Below the pieces are notes generated by a model. It did not search any database. It was given only the letters and a program-made list of their open reading frames with translations, and was not told where the DNA came from. A program made the position numbers and the translations under genes. Below are positions 25,839 to 33,561 of a stretch of DNA of 64,000 nt, in pieces (position 1 is the stretch's first letter; each line of letters starts with the position of its first letter). The DNA lies in contig CAVQNH010000031.1 in the NCBI GenBank assembly GCA_963713815.1, positions 62,001 to 126,000 on the forward strand, in the 5' to 3' direction. The DNA comes from RYN-230 sp963713815 (lineage in GTDB: Bacteria > Actinomycetota > Actinomycetes > Streptosporangiales > Streptosporangiaceae).

Positions 25839-26483
25839 TCAGAGGCGCACGGTGCCGCAGGCGGTGTCGGCGTCCTGGCTCTCACGGTTGAGGGACAGCA
25901 GCAGATCGCGCGGGACGGCGCGGCCGGCCTGGACGTCAGCGCGCATGGTGCGCAGGTCACCGGACAGGGCGGCCAGCGACCGGCTGGCCGCTGCGCTCCG
26001 GCTGTCCGCGGCGGCAGTGCCGGTCGTGGTGATGGCGCCGGCCAGGTCCCGGGCCAGCCGGACCCGGGTGCGGCCATCGCTGACATCGTCGGCGACCCGG
26101 TTGTAGGCGGTCAGCGCGGTGTTCTTGTAGGCCACGCAGCCAGGGTCGGCGGCCTGGAGCAGGTGCGGCACCAGATAGCCCGCGGCTCCTGCCCAGGCCA
26201 GGGTGAGCGTGACCGCGAGCCAGCAGCGGACGAGTCCCCGGGCGCCCTGGCGGGCCCGGCGGAGGCCCAGGCCGGCCAGCACGAGGCCAGCCGGGATGGT
26301 GATGATCAGCGCGCCCAGGATGCCGCACGCCAGGGCGGCCGTGGCGGGCCAGTTGGCGGCGGCCCGGGCTGGATCAGGCCGGGGAGGCGCCGGCGTGAGC
26401 GGGGCGGTGTCCGGCGGCCGCTCCGGGGGCACGCCCGGCCCGGGCTGGGCCGGGGATGCCGCCCGGTCTGTGGATGATGGCAA
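25839..26483 (-). CDS. Small membrane protein with DUF4190-like N-terminal helices
   Basis: The 214-residue protein begins with a Pro-rich cytoplasmic tail (1-40). Two hydrophobic segments follow: ALACGILGALIITIPAGLVL near 48-68 and WLAVTLTLAWAGAAGYLVP near 86-105. Between them is GLGLRRARQGARG, the pattern seen in DUF4190-type proteins. The rest (110-214) would be extracytoplasmic and holds two Cys (DPGCVAYKNT and ADTACGTV) that could form a disulfide. The start appears to be TTG 26483. No function is known. It lies between metK and priA on the same strand. Confidence 0.65.
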   Translation of the reverse strand: MPSSTDRAASPAQPGPGVPPERPPDTAPLTPAPPRPDPARAAANWPATAALACGILGALIITIPAGLVLAGLGLRRARQGARGLVRCWLAVTLTLAWAGAAGYLVPHLLQAADPGCVAYKNTALTAYNRVADDVSDGRTRVRLARDLAGAITTTGTAAADSRSAAASRSLAALSGDLRTMRADVQAGRAVPRDLLLSLNRESQDADTACGTVRL

Positions 26484-26608
26484 GCGCTCACCCGCTCACA
26501 CGTGCGGGCGGAACCGCCCTGGCCAGAACACCGCGCGTGATGAGCGTAAATTCCGCCCCAGATGATGTCCAGGGACCGCGGAGGCCGTGCCCGGCCCGCG
26601 AACCGCGG

Positions 26609-27802
26609 TTACAGGCCCGCGGCGGACCGCAGGCTGTCAGCCCGGTCGGCCCGCTCCCAGGAGAAGTCCGGCTCCTCGCGCCCGAAGTGCCCGTAGCTGG
26701 CGGTCTGCGAGTAGATCGGGCGGAGCAGGTCGAGATCCCTGATGATCGCGGCCGGACGCAGGTCGAAGACCTCGAGCACCGCGTCCTGGATCTGCTCGAC
26801 GGGGACCCGCTCGGTGCCGAAGCACTCCACGAACAGGCCCACCGGCTTGGCCTTGCCGATGGCGTAGGCGACCTGGGTCTCGCAGCGGTCCGCCAGGCCG
26901 GAGGCGACCACGTTCTTGGCCACCCAGCGCATCGCGTAGGCGGCGCTGCGGTCCACCTTGGACGGGTCCTTGCCGGAGAACGCGCCGCCCCCGTGCCGGG
27001 CCATCCCGCCGTACGTGTCGATGATGATCTTGCGGCCGGTCAGGCCGGCGTCGCCCATCGGGCCGCCGATCTCGAACCGCCCGGTCGGGTTGACCAGGAG
27101 CCGGTAGGCCGTGGTGTCGATGTCCAGGCCGTCGAGCACCGGGGCGACCACGAGGTCGCGCACATCGGGGGTGAGCAGTTCCCTGAGGTCGATGTCCGGC
27201 GCGTGCTGCGCGGACACGACCACGGTGTCCAGCCGCACCGCCTTGTCCCCGTCGTATTCGATAGTGACCTGCGTCTTGCCGTCCGGGCGCAGGTAGGGAA
27301 CGTCACCGCTGCGGCGCACCTCGGACAGCCGCCGGGCGAGCCGGTGCGCGAGCATGATCGGCAGCGGCATGAGCTCCGGCGTCTCACGGCAGGCGTAGCC
27401 GAACATGAGCCCCTGGTCGCCCGCGCCCTGCCGGTCGAGCTCGGAGGAGCCCTCACCCTCGCGGTGCTCGAACGCCTGGAGCACGCCCTGGGCGATGTCC
27501 GGGGACTGCGCGCCGATCGACACCGACACGCCGCACGACGCGCCGTCGTATCCCTTGAGCGAAGAGTCGTAGCCGATCTCGAGGATCTTCTCGCGGATGA
27601 TCCCGGGGATGTCCACGTAGGTCTCCGTGGTCACCTCGCCCGCCACGTGTACCTGGCCGGTGGTGATCAGCGTCTCCACGGCCACGTGGCTGTTCGGGTC
27701 ATCCTTGATCATCGAGTCGAGGATGGCGTCACTGATCTGATCCGCCATCTTGTCCGGATGCCCCTCCGTCACCGACTCGGAGGTGAAAAGACGTCGGGCC
27801 AC
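26609..27802 (-). CDS. metK: S-adenosylmethionine synthetase
   Basis: MetK makes SAM from methionine and ATP, supplying among others RsmB in the same neighbourhood. The 397-residue protein is of normal length. It shows SESVTEGHPDKMADQISDA at 8-26 with the catalytic His, the hexapeptide region GAGDQGLMFGYA, GGGAFSGKDPSKVDRSAAY (P-loop-like, near 265-283) and the C-terminal SYGHFGREEPDFSWE. GTG 27802 follows GGGAG. I saw no SAM riboswitch in the 145 bp upstream. Confidence 0.96.
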   Translation of the reverse strand: MARRLFTSESVTEGHPDKMADQISDAILDSMIKDDPNSHVAVETLITTGQVHVAGEVTTETYVDIPGIIREKILEIGYDSSLKGYDGASCGVSVSIGAQSPDIAQGVLQAFEHREGEGSSELDRQGAGDQGLMFGYACRETPELMPLPIMLAHRLARRLSEVRRSGDVPYLRPDGKTQVTIEYDGDKAVRLDTVVVSAQHAPDIDLRELLTPDVRDLVVAPVLDGLDIDTTAYRLLVNPTGRFEIGGPMGDAGLTGRKIIIDTYGGMARHGGGAFSGKDPSKVDRSAAYAMRWVAKNVVASGLADRCETQVAYAIGKAKPVGLFVECFGTERVPVEQIQDAVLEVFDLRPAAIIRDLDLLRPIYSQTASYGHFGREEPDFSWERADRADSLRSAAGL

Positions 27803-27947
27803 CTGACTCCCCGTCCTAGTAATCGGCTGAAACCTCGCCGAAGTCTAGCCGGGCCCCCTGCCCCGCGGGACCAGAAAGTGTCCCTGCCCAGCTATGTGAC
27901 AAGGATAGACGGCCGGGGAAGGGAGATAAGCCCGTGAGCGAGCCGGG

Positions 27948-29153
27948 CTAACCGGGCAGCCGGGCCGCGACGAGGTCCCACACCACGTCGGCGAGGACCT
28001 CCTTGGGCCCGCGGGGTACCTTCGCCACGGTGCCGTCGGCGGCCAGCACGATCGCCTCGTTGTCGGTGGTGCCGAAGGCCAGTCCCGTGCCGACCTGGTT
28101 CACGACCAGCAGATCGCAGCCTTTCGCGGCCAGCTTGGCGTGGCCGTTGCGCAGCAGGTCCTCGGTCTCGGCGGCGAAGCCGACGATGACCTGCCCGGGC
28201 CGGGCCCGGCGGGCCGACAGGCCGCGGAGCACGTCGGGGTTCTCCACCAGGCGCAGCGGCTCGGGAGCCAGCCCGGCCTTCTTGATCTTCGAGCCGGTCC
28301 GGGTCTCGGGCCGGAAATCAGCCACGGCCGCCGCCATCACCACGGCGTCGGCGTCCGCGGCGGCCGCGGTCACCGCGGCCTCGAGGTCGCGGGCCGAGAT
28401 CACCCGGACGACCCGCACGCCCGCCGGGTCGTCCAGTTCCACGTTCGCGGACACCAGGGTCACCCGGGCCCCCCGGGCCGCGGCGGTCCGGGCCAGCGCG
28501 TAGCCCTGCCGTCCCGAGGACCAGTTGCCGAGGAACCGTACCGGGTCGAGTTCTTCCCGGGTGCCACCCGCCGAGACCAGCACGTGCCGCCCGGCCAGGT
28601 CCGGGCGCAGCCCCCCGGGGCCGCGGGCCAGCACCCGCACGGCCGTCTCGTACAGTTCGGCGGGCTCGGGCAGCCGTCCCGGCCCGCTGTCGGCGCCGGT
28701 GAGCCGGCCGGCCGCGGGTTCCAGGACCAGGCAGCCGCGGCCGCGCAGGGTCTCCACGTTGGCCTGGGTGGCCGGGTGCTCCCACATCTCGGTGTGCATC
28801 GCGGGCGCGAACACCACCGGGCAGCGCGCGGTGAGCAAGGTCGCGGTCAGCAGGTCGTCGGCCCGCCCGGCGGCCGCGCGGGCGAGCAGGTCGGCCGTGG
28901 CCGGCGCGACGAACACGAGATCGGCGCGCTGCCCGAGCCGGACGTGCGGGACCTCGTGCACGCCGTCCCAGACGCTGGTGCTGACGGGCTGCCCGGACAG
29001 GGCCGCCCAGGTGGCCTCCCCGACGAAGCGCAGCGCGCTGTCCGTGGGCACGACCCGGACCTGGTGGCCGTCCTCGGTGAACCGCCTGAGCAGCTCGCAG
29101 ACCTTATAGGCGGCGATACCGCCGCCGACGCCGAGAACGATATTCGACGACAC
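27948..29153 (-). CDS. coaBC: Bifunctional phosphopantothenoylcysteine decarboxylase / synthetase
   Basis: CoaBC carries out two steps of coenzyme A synthesis. Residues 1 to about 185 are the FMN-dependent CoaC part, with VLGVGGGIAAYKVCELLR, the catalytic His of VHEVPHVRLG, and FAPAMHTEMWEHPA. From about 190 on is the CTP-using CoaB part (VLVSAGGTREELDPVRFLGN, then AAAVADFRPET with the K-rich KIKKAG, then VGFAAET). The 401-residue length is normal. The GTG at 29153 lies 32 bp after the rpoZ stop in the conserved gmk-rpoZ-coaBC order. Confidence 0.95.
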   Translation of the reverse strand: MSSNIVLGVGGGIAAYKVCELLRRFTEDGHQVRVVPTDSALRFVGEATWAALSGQPVSTSVWDGVHEVPHVRLGQRADLVFVAPATADLLARAAAGRADDLLTATLLTARCPVVFAPAMHTEMWEHPATQANVETLRGRGCLVLEPAAGRLTGADSGPGRLPEPAELYETAVRVLARGPGGLRPDLAGRHVLVSAGGTREELDPVRFLGNWSSGRQGYALARTAAARGARVTLVSANVELDDPAGVRVVRVISARDLEAAVTAAAADADAVVMAAAVADFRPETRTGSKIKKAGLAPEPLRLVENPDVLRGLSARRARPGQVIVGFAAETEDLLRNGHAKLAAKGCDLLVVNQVGTGLAFGTTDNEAIVLAADGTVAKVPRGPKEVLADVVWDLVAARLPG

Positions 29154-29185
29154 GTCGCCCCCGTCCCCGGCTGCCGGGCGGGCGG

Positions 29186-29452
29186 TCAGCCGGTGGGCTC
29201 GGCCGTCTCGACGCCGGTGAGAAGTCCCTGGCGGATCTCACGCAGCGCGATGGACAGCGGCTTCTCCTGGACCCGGGTCTCGACCAGCGGGCCGACGTAC
29301 TCGAGCAGGCCCTCGCCGAGCTGGGCGTAGTAGGCGTTGATCTGCCGCGCCCGCTTGGCCGCCATGATGACCAGGCGGTACTTGCTGTCCACGACCCCGA
29401 GCAGGTCGTCGATGGGCGGGTTGGTGATGCCCTCAGGGGAGGGATTCGCCAC
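29186..29452 (-). CDS. rpoZ: RNA polymerase omega subunit
   Basis: Omega assists assembly of the RNA polymerase beta-prime subunit. The 88-residue protein contains the expected PPIDDLLGVVDSKYRLVIMA and AAKRARQINAYY, followed by the actinobacterial C-terminus (VQEKPLSIALREI). The GTG start at 29452 follows GGAAGG. Position between gmk and coaBC is conserved across bacteria. Confidence 0.95.
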   Translation of the reverse strand: MANPSPEGITNPPIDDLLGVVDSKYRLVIMAAKRARQINAYYAQLGEGLLEYVGPLVETRVQEKPLSIALREIRQGLLTGVETAEPTG

Positions 29453-29477
29453 TATGTGCCTTCCGTTGAAGAAAAAA

Positions 29478-30089
29478 TCATGGGGCCACTAAGGCCATCG
29501 CCAAGGTTACCAGCTGGCGGCAGACATCCCTGACCGACGTATTGATCAGCGTCAGGTCGAACTCGTCCTCTGCGGCGAGCTCCACCCGGGCCGCCGCCAG
29601 CCTGCGCTCGATGACGTCCGGGGGCTCCGTGCCGCGGCCGGTGAGCCGGCGGACCAGTTCTTCCCAGTTAGGCGGGGCGAGAAAAACCAGCAGGGCATCC
29701 GGCACCGCCTGGCGCACCTGCCGCGCGCCCGCAAGATCGATTTCCAGCAGCGCGGGAACTCCGGCCGCCAGTTTCTGGGCGAGCGGGCCGCGCGGCGTTC
29801 CATAGCGGTGGCCGGCGAATGCCGCCCATTCGAGCAGATCCCCCCGGGCCAGCATCTGGTCGAACTTGGCCTCGCTGACAAAGTGATACTCCCGGCCATC
29901 GACTTCACCCGGCCTCGGTGCCCGTGTGGTCACCGATACCGAGAGCCAGATTTCCGGGCATTCCTTCCGCAGCCCGGCTACCACGGTGCTCTTGCCGACC
30001 CCGGAAGGGCCGGAAAGAACGGTTAGCCGGGCTGGCACCCCGCCCCCCCGGACAAGCGCGGTACCGCATGAGCGATCAGCGGACGTCAA
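29478..30089 (-). CDS. gmk: Guanylate kinase
   Basis: Gmk phosphorylates GMP to GDP. Motifs are intact: P-loop LSGPSGVGKST, GMP-binding SVTTRAPRPGEVDGREYHF, EWAAFAGHRYGTPRG, and lid region RLTGRGTEPPDVIERRL. The frame extends to TTG 30089, giving 203 residues. GTG 30038, preceded by a G-rich stretch and giving about 186 residues that begin VPARLTVLSG, is an equally good start. It lies just downstream of mihF and upstream of rpoZ. Confidence 0.94.
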   Translation of the reverse strand: MTSADRSCGTALVRGGGVPARLTVLSGPSGVGKSTVVAGLRKECPEIWLSVSVTTRAPRPGEVDGREYHFVSEAKFDQMLARGDLLEWAAFAGHRYGTPRGPLAQKLAAGVPALLEIDLAGARQVRQAVPDALLVFLAPPNWEELVRRLTGRGTEPPDVIERRLAAARVELAAEDEFDLTLINTSVRDVCRQLVTLAMALVAP

Positions 30090-30139
30090 GGCCGTTGGCC
30101 CCGGTCCCCCGCGCCCGCCCCTGGGGTGATCAGGCTGCC

Positions 30140-30460
30140 TCAGATAACACCACCGAACTCATTTTCCAGCGCGGCGCGCTGGTTCGCGCCCAGGCCGCGG
30201 ACCCGGCGCGATTCGGCGATGCCGAGCCGCTCCATGATCTGGCGGGCACGTACCTTGCCGATCCCCGGCACGGCCTCGAGCAGAGCCGAGACTTTCATCT
30301 TTCCAAGGATGTCATCAGTCTGGCCGTCCTTGAGGACTTGCGACAGAGTCAGCTCGGCCTTCTTCAGCCGGGCCTTGACCTCAGCCCGTTCCTTGCGCGC
30401 CCTTGCAGCCTTCTCCAGTGCTGCGGCTCGCTGATCGGGAGTGAGGGGAGGAAGAGCCAC
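30140..30460 (-). CDS. mihF: Mycobacterial-type integration host factor
   Basis: mIHF is a small nucleoid protein unique to actinobacteria that bends DNA and is unrelated to enterobacterial IHF. The 106-residue product starts MALPPLTPDQRAAALEKAA, then has a Lys/Arg-rich helix (ARARKERAEVKARLKKAE). It ends with the helix-two-turn-helix region (VPGIGKVRARQIMERLGIA, then RVRGLGANQRAAL). GTG 30460 is the start. Position between pyrF and gmk is the standard actinobacterial one. Confidence 0.95.
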   Translation of the reverse strand: MALPPLTPDQRAAALEKAARARKERAEVKARLKKAELTLSQVLKDGQTDDILGKMKVSALLEAVPGIGKVRARQIMERLGIAESRRVRGLGANQRAALENEFGGVI

Positions 30461-30725
30461 TCCGGGTCACCTCGGGTTTCAGAATCGAAAACTGCGGACG
30501 GGAAGGGAAAGTAGCGAGTTCAGCCCGCCAGGGCAACGCAAACACCCGTTTGTTACGTCATAAATTGGACGATATTACTCTCCGGATGGGACCGAATACG
30601 TAACGTAGTCAAACGGGCTATCCCCATGGGCCTATCATCCCGCTCGCTGCGTAGTGCTCGAAACATGCGCGCCGACCCGGTCCCGGGCCAGATCGCATGA
30701 TCAGAACGCACTTTCCATGATCATC
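30461..30725. promoter_or_regulatory. AT-rich promoter region upstream of mihF
   Basis: The gap between pyrF and mihF is the least GC-rich stretch of the neighbourhood (about 30540-30625). On the minus strand it contains TTGACT and TAATAT-like hexamers, but their spacing is not a clean match, so I do not assign a single promoter. A 7-bp inverted repeat ATGATCA/TGATCAT (30697-30703 with 30718-30724) lies nearer pyrF. Confidence 0.45.
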
Positions 30726-30769
30726 TGAGCCTCCGGGGGGCACCCCGCGGGCGGGCCCCCGGAGGCTCA
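30726..30769 (-). terminator. Strong hairpin at the end of the pyr operon
   Basis: TGAGCCTCCGGGGG (30726-30739) is perfectly complementary to CCCCCGGAGGCTCA (30756-30769), giving a 14-bp stem with a 16-base loop. The pyrF stop codon (30767-30769) is inside the stem. No U-run follows, as is common for actinobacterial terminators. Confidence 0.85.
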
Positions 30770-31471
30770 GTCCGCCGGCGCGAGCCGGCGCAAGGGTGCC
30801 GCGATGGCCGACGCCGCCGCCCCCGGATCCGCCGCACCGGTGATGGGGCGCCCGATGACCAGAAGGTCCGCCCCCTCCCGGAGCGCCTCCTCGGGCGTGG
30901 CCACCCGGGCCTGGTCGTTACGGTCCGCTCCCAGCGGCCGCACGCCCGGGGTGATCAGCTTGATATCGGGGCCGACTTCAGCGCGGACCGCGGCCACCTC
31001 GCGCGGCGAGCAGACCAGCGCCCGCGCACCGGCCTCGACGGCCAGGACGGAGAGGCGGCGTACCGCGTCCGGCACCGGGCCGCACAGCCCGATCGCGTCC
31101 AGGTCCTCAGAGCTCAGTGAGGTCAGCACGGTCACCGCGGCGATGATGGTGTCCGGGGCGGCCCGCACGGCCGCACGGATGACCTCAGGCCCCGCTGAGG
31201 CGTGCACAGTGACGATGTCGGGCCGCAGCCGGGCCACGGCCCGGGCGGCGCCCGCCACGGTGGCCGGGATGTCGTGCAGCTTCAGGTCGAGGAAGACCTG
31301 CACGCCGCTCGCGCCCCGGATCGAGGCGACCACGCCCGGGCCGTAGCGAAGGTACAGCTCAAGCCCGATTTTCACCGTGCTGACGTGCGGAGTTACCAGC
31401 CCAGCCCAGCGGGCTGCGGTCTCCAGGTCGGGCGCGTCAAGCGCCACGGCGATCGGCGCCGGCTGGCTCAA
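30767..31471 (-). CDS. pyrF: Orotidine 5'-phosphate decarboxylase
   Basis: PyrF decarboxylates OMP to UMP, the last step of the pathway encoded in this operon. The 234-residue TIM barrel shows IAVALDAPDLETAARWAG at the start, the catalytic Asp-Lys-x-x-Asp stretch VFLDLKLHDIPATVAGAAR (the DxKxxD motif), and a phosphate-binding end VIGRPITGAADPG. Its start appears to be TTG 31471 just after GAGGAGG. It is the last gene of the operon, ending in the terminator hairpin. Confidence 0.93.
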   Translation of the reverse strand: MSQPAPIAVALDAPDLETAARWAGLVTPHVSTVKIGLELYLRYGPGVVASIRGASGVQVFLDLKLHDIPATVAGAARAVARLRPDIVTVHASAGPEVIRAAVRAAPDTIIAAVTVLTSLSSEDLDAIGLCGPVPDAVRRLSVLAVEAGARALVCSPREVAAVRAEVGPDIKLITPGVRPLGADRNDQARVATPEEALREGADLLVIGRPITGAADPGAAASAIAAPLRRLAPAD

Positions 31472-31520
31472 CTCTCCTCCTCGGGTACGGATGCTGGCCG
31501 GCGCGCGGGACCCCGCCGGC

Positions 31521-32486
31521 TCACAGGACAGTCCCGGACAGCCGCCGGGCCGGCGCGCCGCGCGGTTCGTGCGCGAGCCCGATCACGTCGCCGAGCCGCT
31601 CGATGCCGCGCTGCCCGAGTTCCTCGTCGAGTTCGCGCAGGATCCGGACACAGGCCGACGGATCATGGAAGATCGTGGTGCCGACGCTCACCATGGACGC
31701 CCCGGCCAGGATGAGCTCCAGCGCGTCACGCCCGGTCCTCACCCCGCCCATGCCGATGATGGGGACGTCGGGCAGGGCCTTGCGGACCTGCCAGATGCAG
31801 CGCACCGCCACGGGCCGGATGGCGGGACCGGACAGGCCCCCGGTCACGCCGGCCAGCACCGGGCGCATGGTGTCGGTGTCGATCACCATCCCGAGCAGGG
31901 TGTTGATCATCGAGAGCCCGTCCGCCCCCGCGGCCACGCAGGCGCGGGCGATCGTGACGATGTCGGTGACGTCGGGGGACAGCTTCGCGAACACCGGGAT
32001 GTCGTACCGGACCCGCGCCCGGACCGCCTCGATGACCGCGGCGGAGGCCCCGGGATCGCAGGCGAAGACCTGCCCCCGGTCCTCGACATTCGGACACGAA
32101 ATATTCACCTCTACGGCAGTAACTCCTGCCGCGTCGGACAGCCTCGCCGCCAGTTCGGCGTACTCGTTGACGCTGCCGCCGGCGATGGACACCACGGCAC
32201 GCGCGCCCCGGGAGAGCAGCCAGGGCAGGTCACGCTGGAGGAACGCGTCGATCCCGGGGCCCTGCAGGCCGATGGAGTTCAGCATCCCGCTCGGCGTCTC
32301 CGCCATCCTGGGTGTCGGCCGGCCCGCCCGGGGCGCGACCATCACGGACTTGGTCACGACCGCGCCGATCTTGGCGACGTCGAAGAACTGGGCCAGTTCC
32401 CGCCCGGCCCCGGCACATCCGGACGCGGTCAGGATCGGGTTGGGCAGCTCGACATGCCCGAGCCGGGTCCGCAGGTCAACTGCCAT
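31521..32486 (-). CDS. pyrD: Dihydroorotate dehydrogenase, class 1B catalytic subunit
   Basis: This 321-residue FMN enzyme oxidises dihydroorotate to orotate. It is class 1B: the catalytic residue is Cys in VEVNISCPNVEDRG (near 125-138), and it is encoded next to an electron-transfer subunit. Other marks are NPILTASGCAGAGRELAQFF, TPRMAETPSGMLNSIGLQ and the FMN phosphate loop PIIGMGGVRTGRDALE. ATG 32486 overlaps the end of pyrK by 11 bp. Electrons would pass through PyrK to NAD. Confidence 0.94.
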   Translation of the reverse strand: MAVDLRTRLGHVELPNPILTASGCAGAGRELAQFFDVAKIGAVVTKSVMVAPRAGRPTPRMAETPSGMLNSIGLQGPGIDAFLQRDLPWLLSRGARAVVSIAGGSVNEYAELAARLSDAAGVTAVEVNISCPNVEDRGQVFACDPGASAAVIEAVRARVRYDIPVFAKLSPDVTDIVTIARACVAAGADGLSMINTLLGMVIDTDTMRPVLAGVTGGLSGPAIRPVAVRCIWQVRKALPDVPIIGMGGVRTGRDALELILAGASMVSVGTTIFHDPSACVRILRELDEELGQRGIERLGDVIGLAHEPRGAPARRLSGTVL

Positions 32487-33561
32487 GCTGCTCCCTCCGC
32501 GCCGGGTCCGGGCGGCCGCCGCGGACCACCCCGGCCCCGCGGGACGTCTCCCGGGCCCCGCGGGACGGGCCAGCCTCCCCGTTGGACCCGTTCGCCCCGA
32601 CCGGCGGGGATCCGGCCCGTGGCGACCCGTGCGGCGGGGCGCCCCCGGCCTCCCGGGCCGCGGCGCCGCTGCTCCCCGCGTGCTGCCGCGGGTTCCAGCC
32701 CGGGGCGCCCAGCGCGTCGAACGGGATGGTGCCGATGTCGTCCCAGCGGACCGTCTCGCCGCGGAACACCGGGCCCGTCACGCAGGACCGGACCATCCGC
32801 GTGACGCCGTCGTCCCCGATGACCGGCAGGACGCAGGTCATGCACACCCCGATGCCGCAGGCCATCGACTCTTCCACCAGGGTCAGCGCCGGGATGTCAT
32901 AGCGGCCGGCCAGCGCCGTGACCTGGCGCAGCATGCCCATCGGGCCGCACGCGTAGATGACGTCGGTGCGGGCCTCGTGGATGACCTGGGTGAGCCGGTC
33001 GGTGACCAGCCCGCGCACGCCCATCGATCCGTCCTCGGTGGTGACCGCGGCGGTCCGGCCGGTCCGCCGCGCGGTGAGCGCACCGAACACCCGGTCCGCG
33101 CTGGCCGCGCCGAGCAGGAAGTCCACCTGGCAGTCGCGGCTGCGCAGCCGGTCGGCCAGCGGGAAGAGCGGCGCGCTCCCGTAACCCCCGCCGACCAGCA
33201 GGCAGCTGACCGGGTCCCGGGGCACCGGGAAGGGCCGGCCGAGCGGGCCGGTCAGGTCGATGACGTCCCGGGTGCGGCGCTCGGCCAGCCACCGGGTGCC
33301 CGGCCCTTTCGCGGCGAACACGAACTCCACCGTGCCGCCGTGGTCGGGGCGCACGTCGTGGATGGAGAAGGCGCGGCGCAGCAGCATGGACGTGTCCGGG
33401 CCGCCGACCGCGACCCCGACGAACTGGCCGGGCCGGAAGCGTGCCGCGATGCCCGGGGCAACCACGGTCATCGCGTAGTAGGCATCCACCTTCCGCACGG
33501 TCAGCACGGTGCCGCGGACCTGGACCTGGACGGCGTCCTGCTCGCCCTCAGCGGCGGTCAT
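32476..33561 (-). CDS. pyrK: Dihydroorotate dehydrogenase electron-transfer subunit
   Basis: PyrK carries FAD and a 2Fe-2S cluster from PyrD to NAD. Residues 1-110 form the FAD barrel (RRAFSIHD), about 115-220 the nucleotide domain (VSCLLVGGGYGSAPLFPLAD), and near 230-265 the cluster ligands appear as C-x4-C-x2-C plus a later Cys (ACGIGVCMTCVLP, then RSC). The protein has 361 residues; the final 75 or so form a Gly/Pro/Arg-rich tail not found in the family core. Its start overlaps the carB stop (ATGA) and its end overlaps pyrD. Confidence 0.92.
   Translation of the reverse strand: MTAAEGEQDAVQVQVRGTVLTVRKVDAYYAMTVVAPGIAARFRPGQFVGVAVGGPDTSMLLRRAFSIHDVRPDHGGTVEFVFAAKGPGTRWLAERRTRDVIDLTGPLGRPFPVPRDPVSCLLVGGGYGSAPLFPLADRLRSRDCQVDFLLGAASADRVFGALTARRTGRTAAVTTEDGSMGVRGLVTDRLTQVIHEARTDVIYACGPMGMLRQVTALAGRYDIPALTLVEESMACGIGVCMTCVLPVIGDDGVTRMVRSCVTGPVFRGETVRWDDIGTIPFDALGAPGWNPRQHAGSSGAAAREAGGAPPHGSPRAGSPPVGANGSNGEAGPSRGARETSRGAGVVRGGRPDPARREQHGS

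Noticed and set aside
27803..27947. SAM riboswitch before metK
   Set aside because: I found no SAM-I or SAM-II conserved blocks in the 145 bp.
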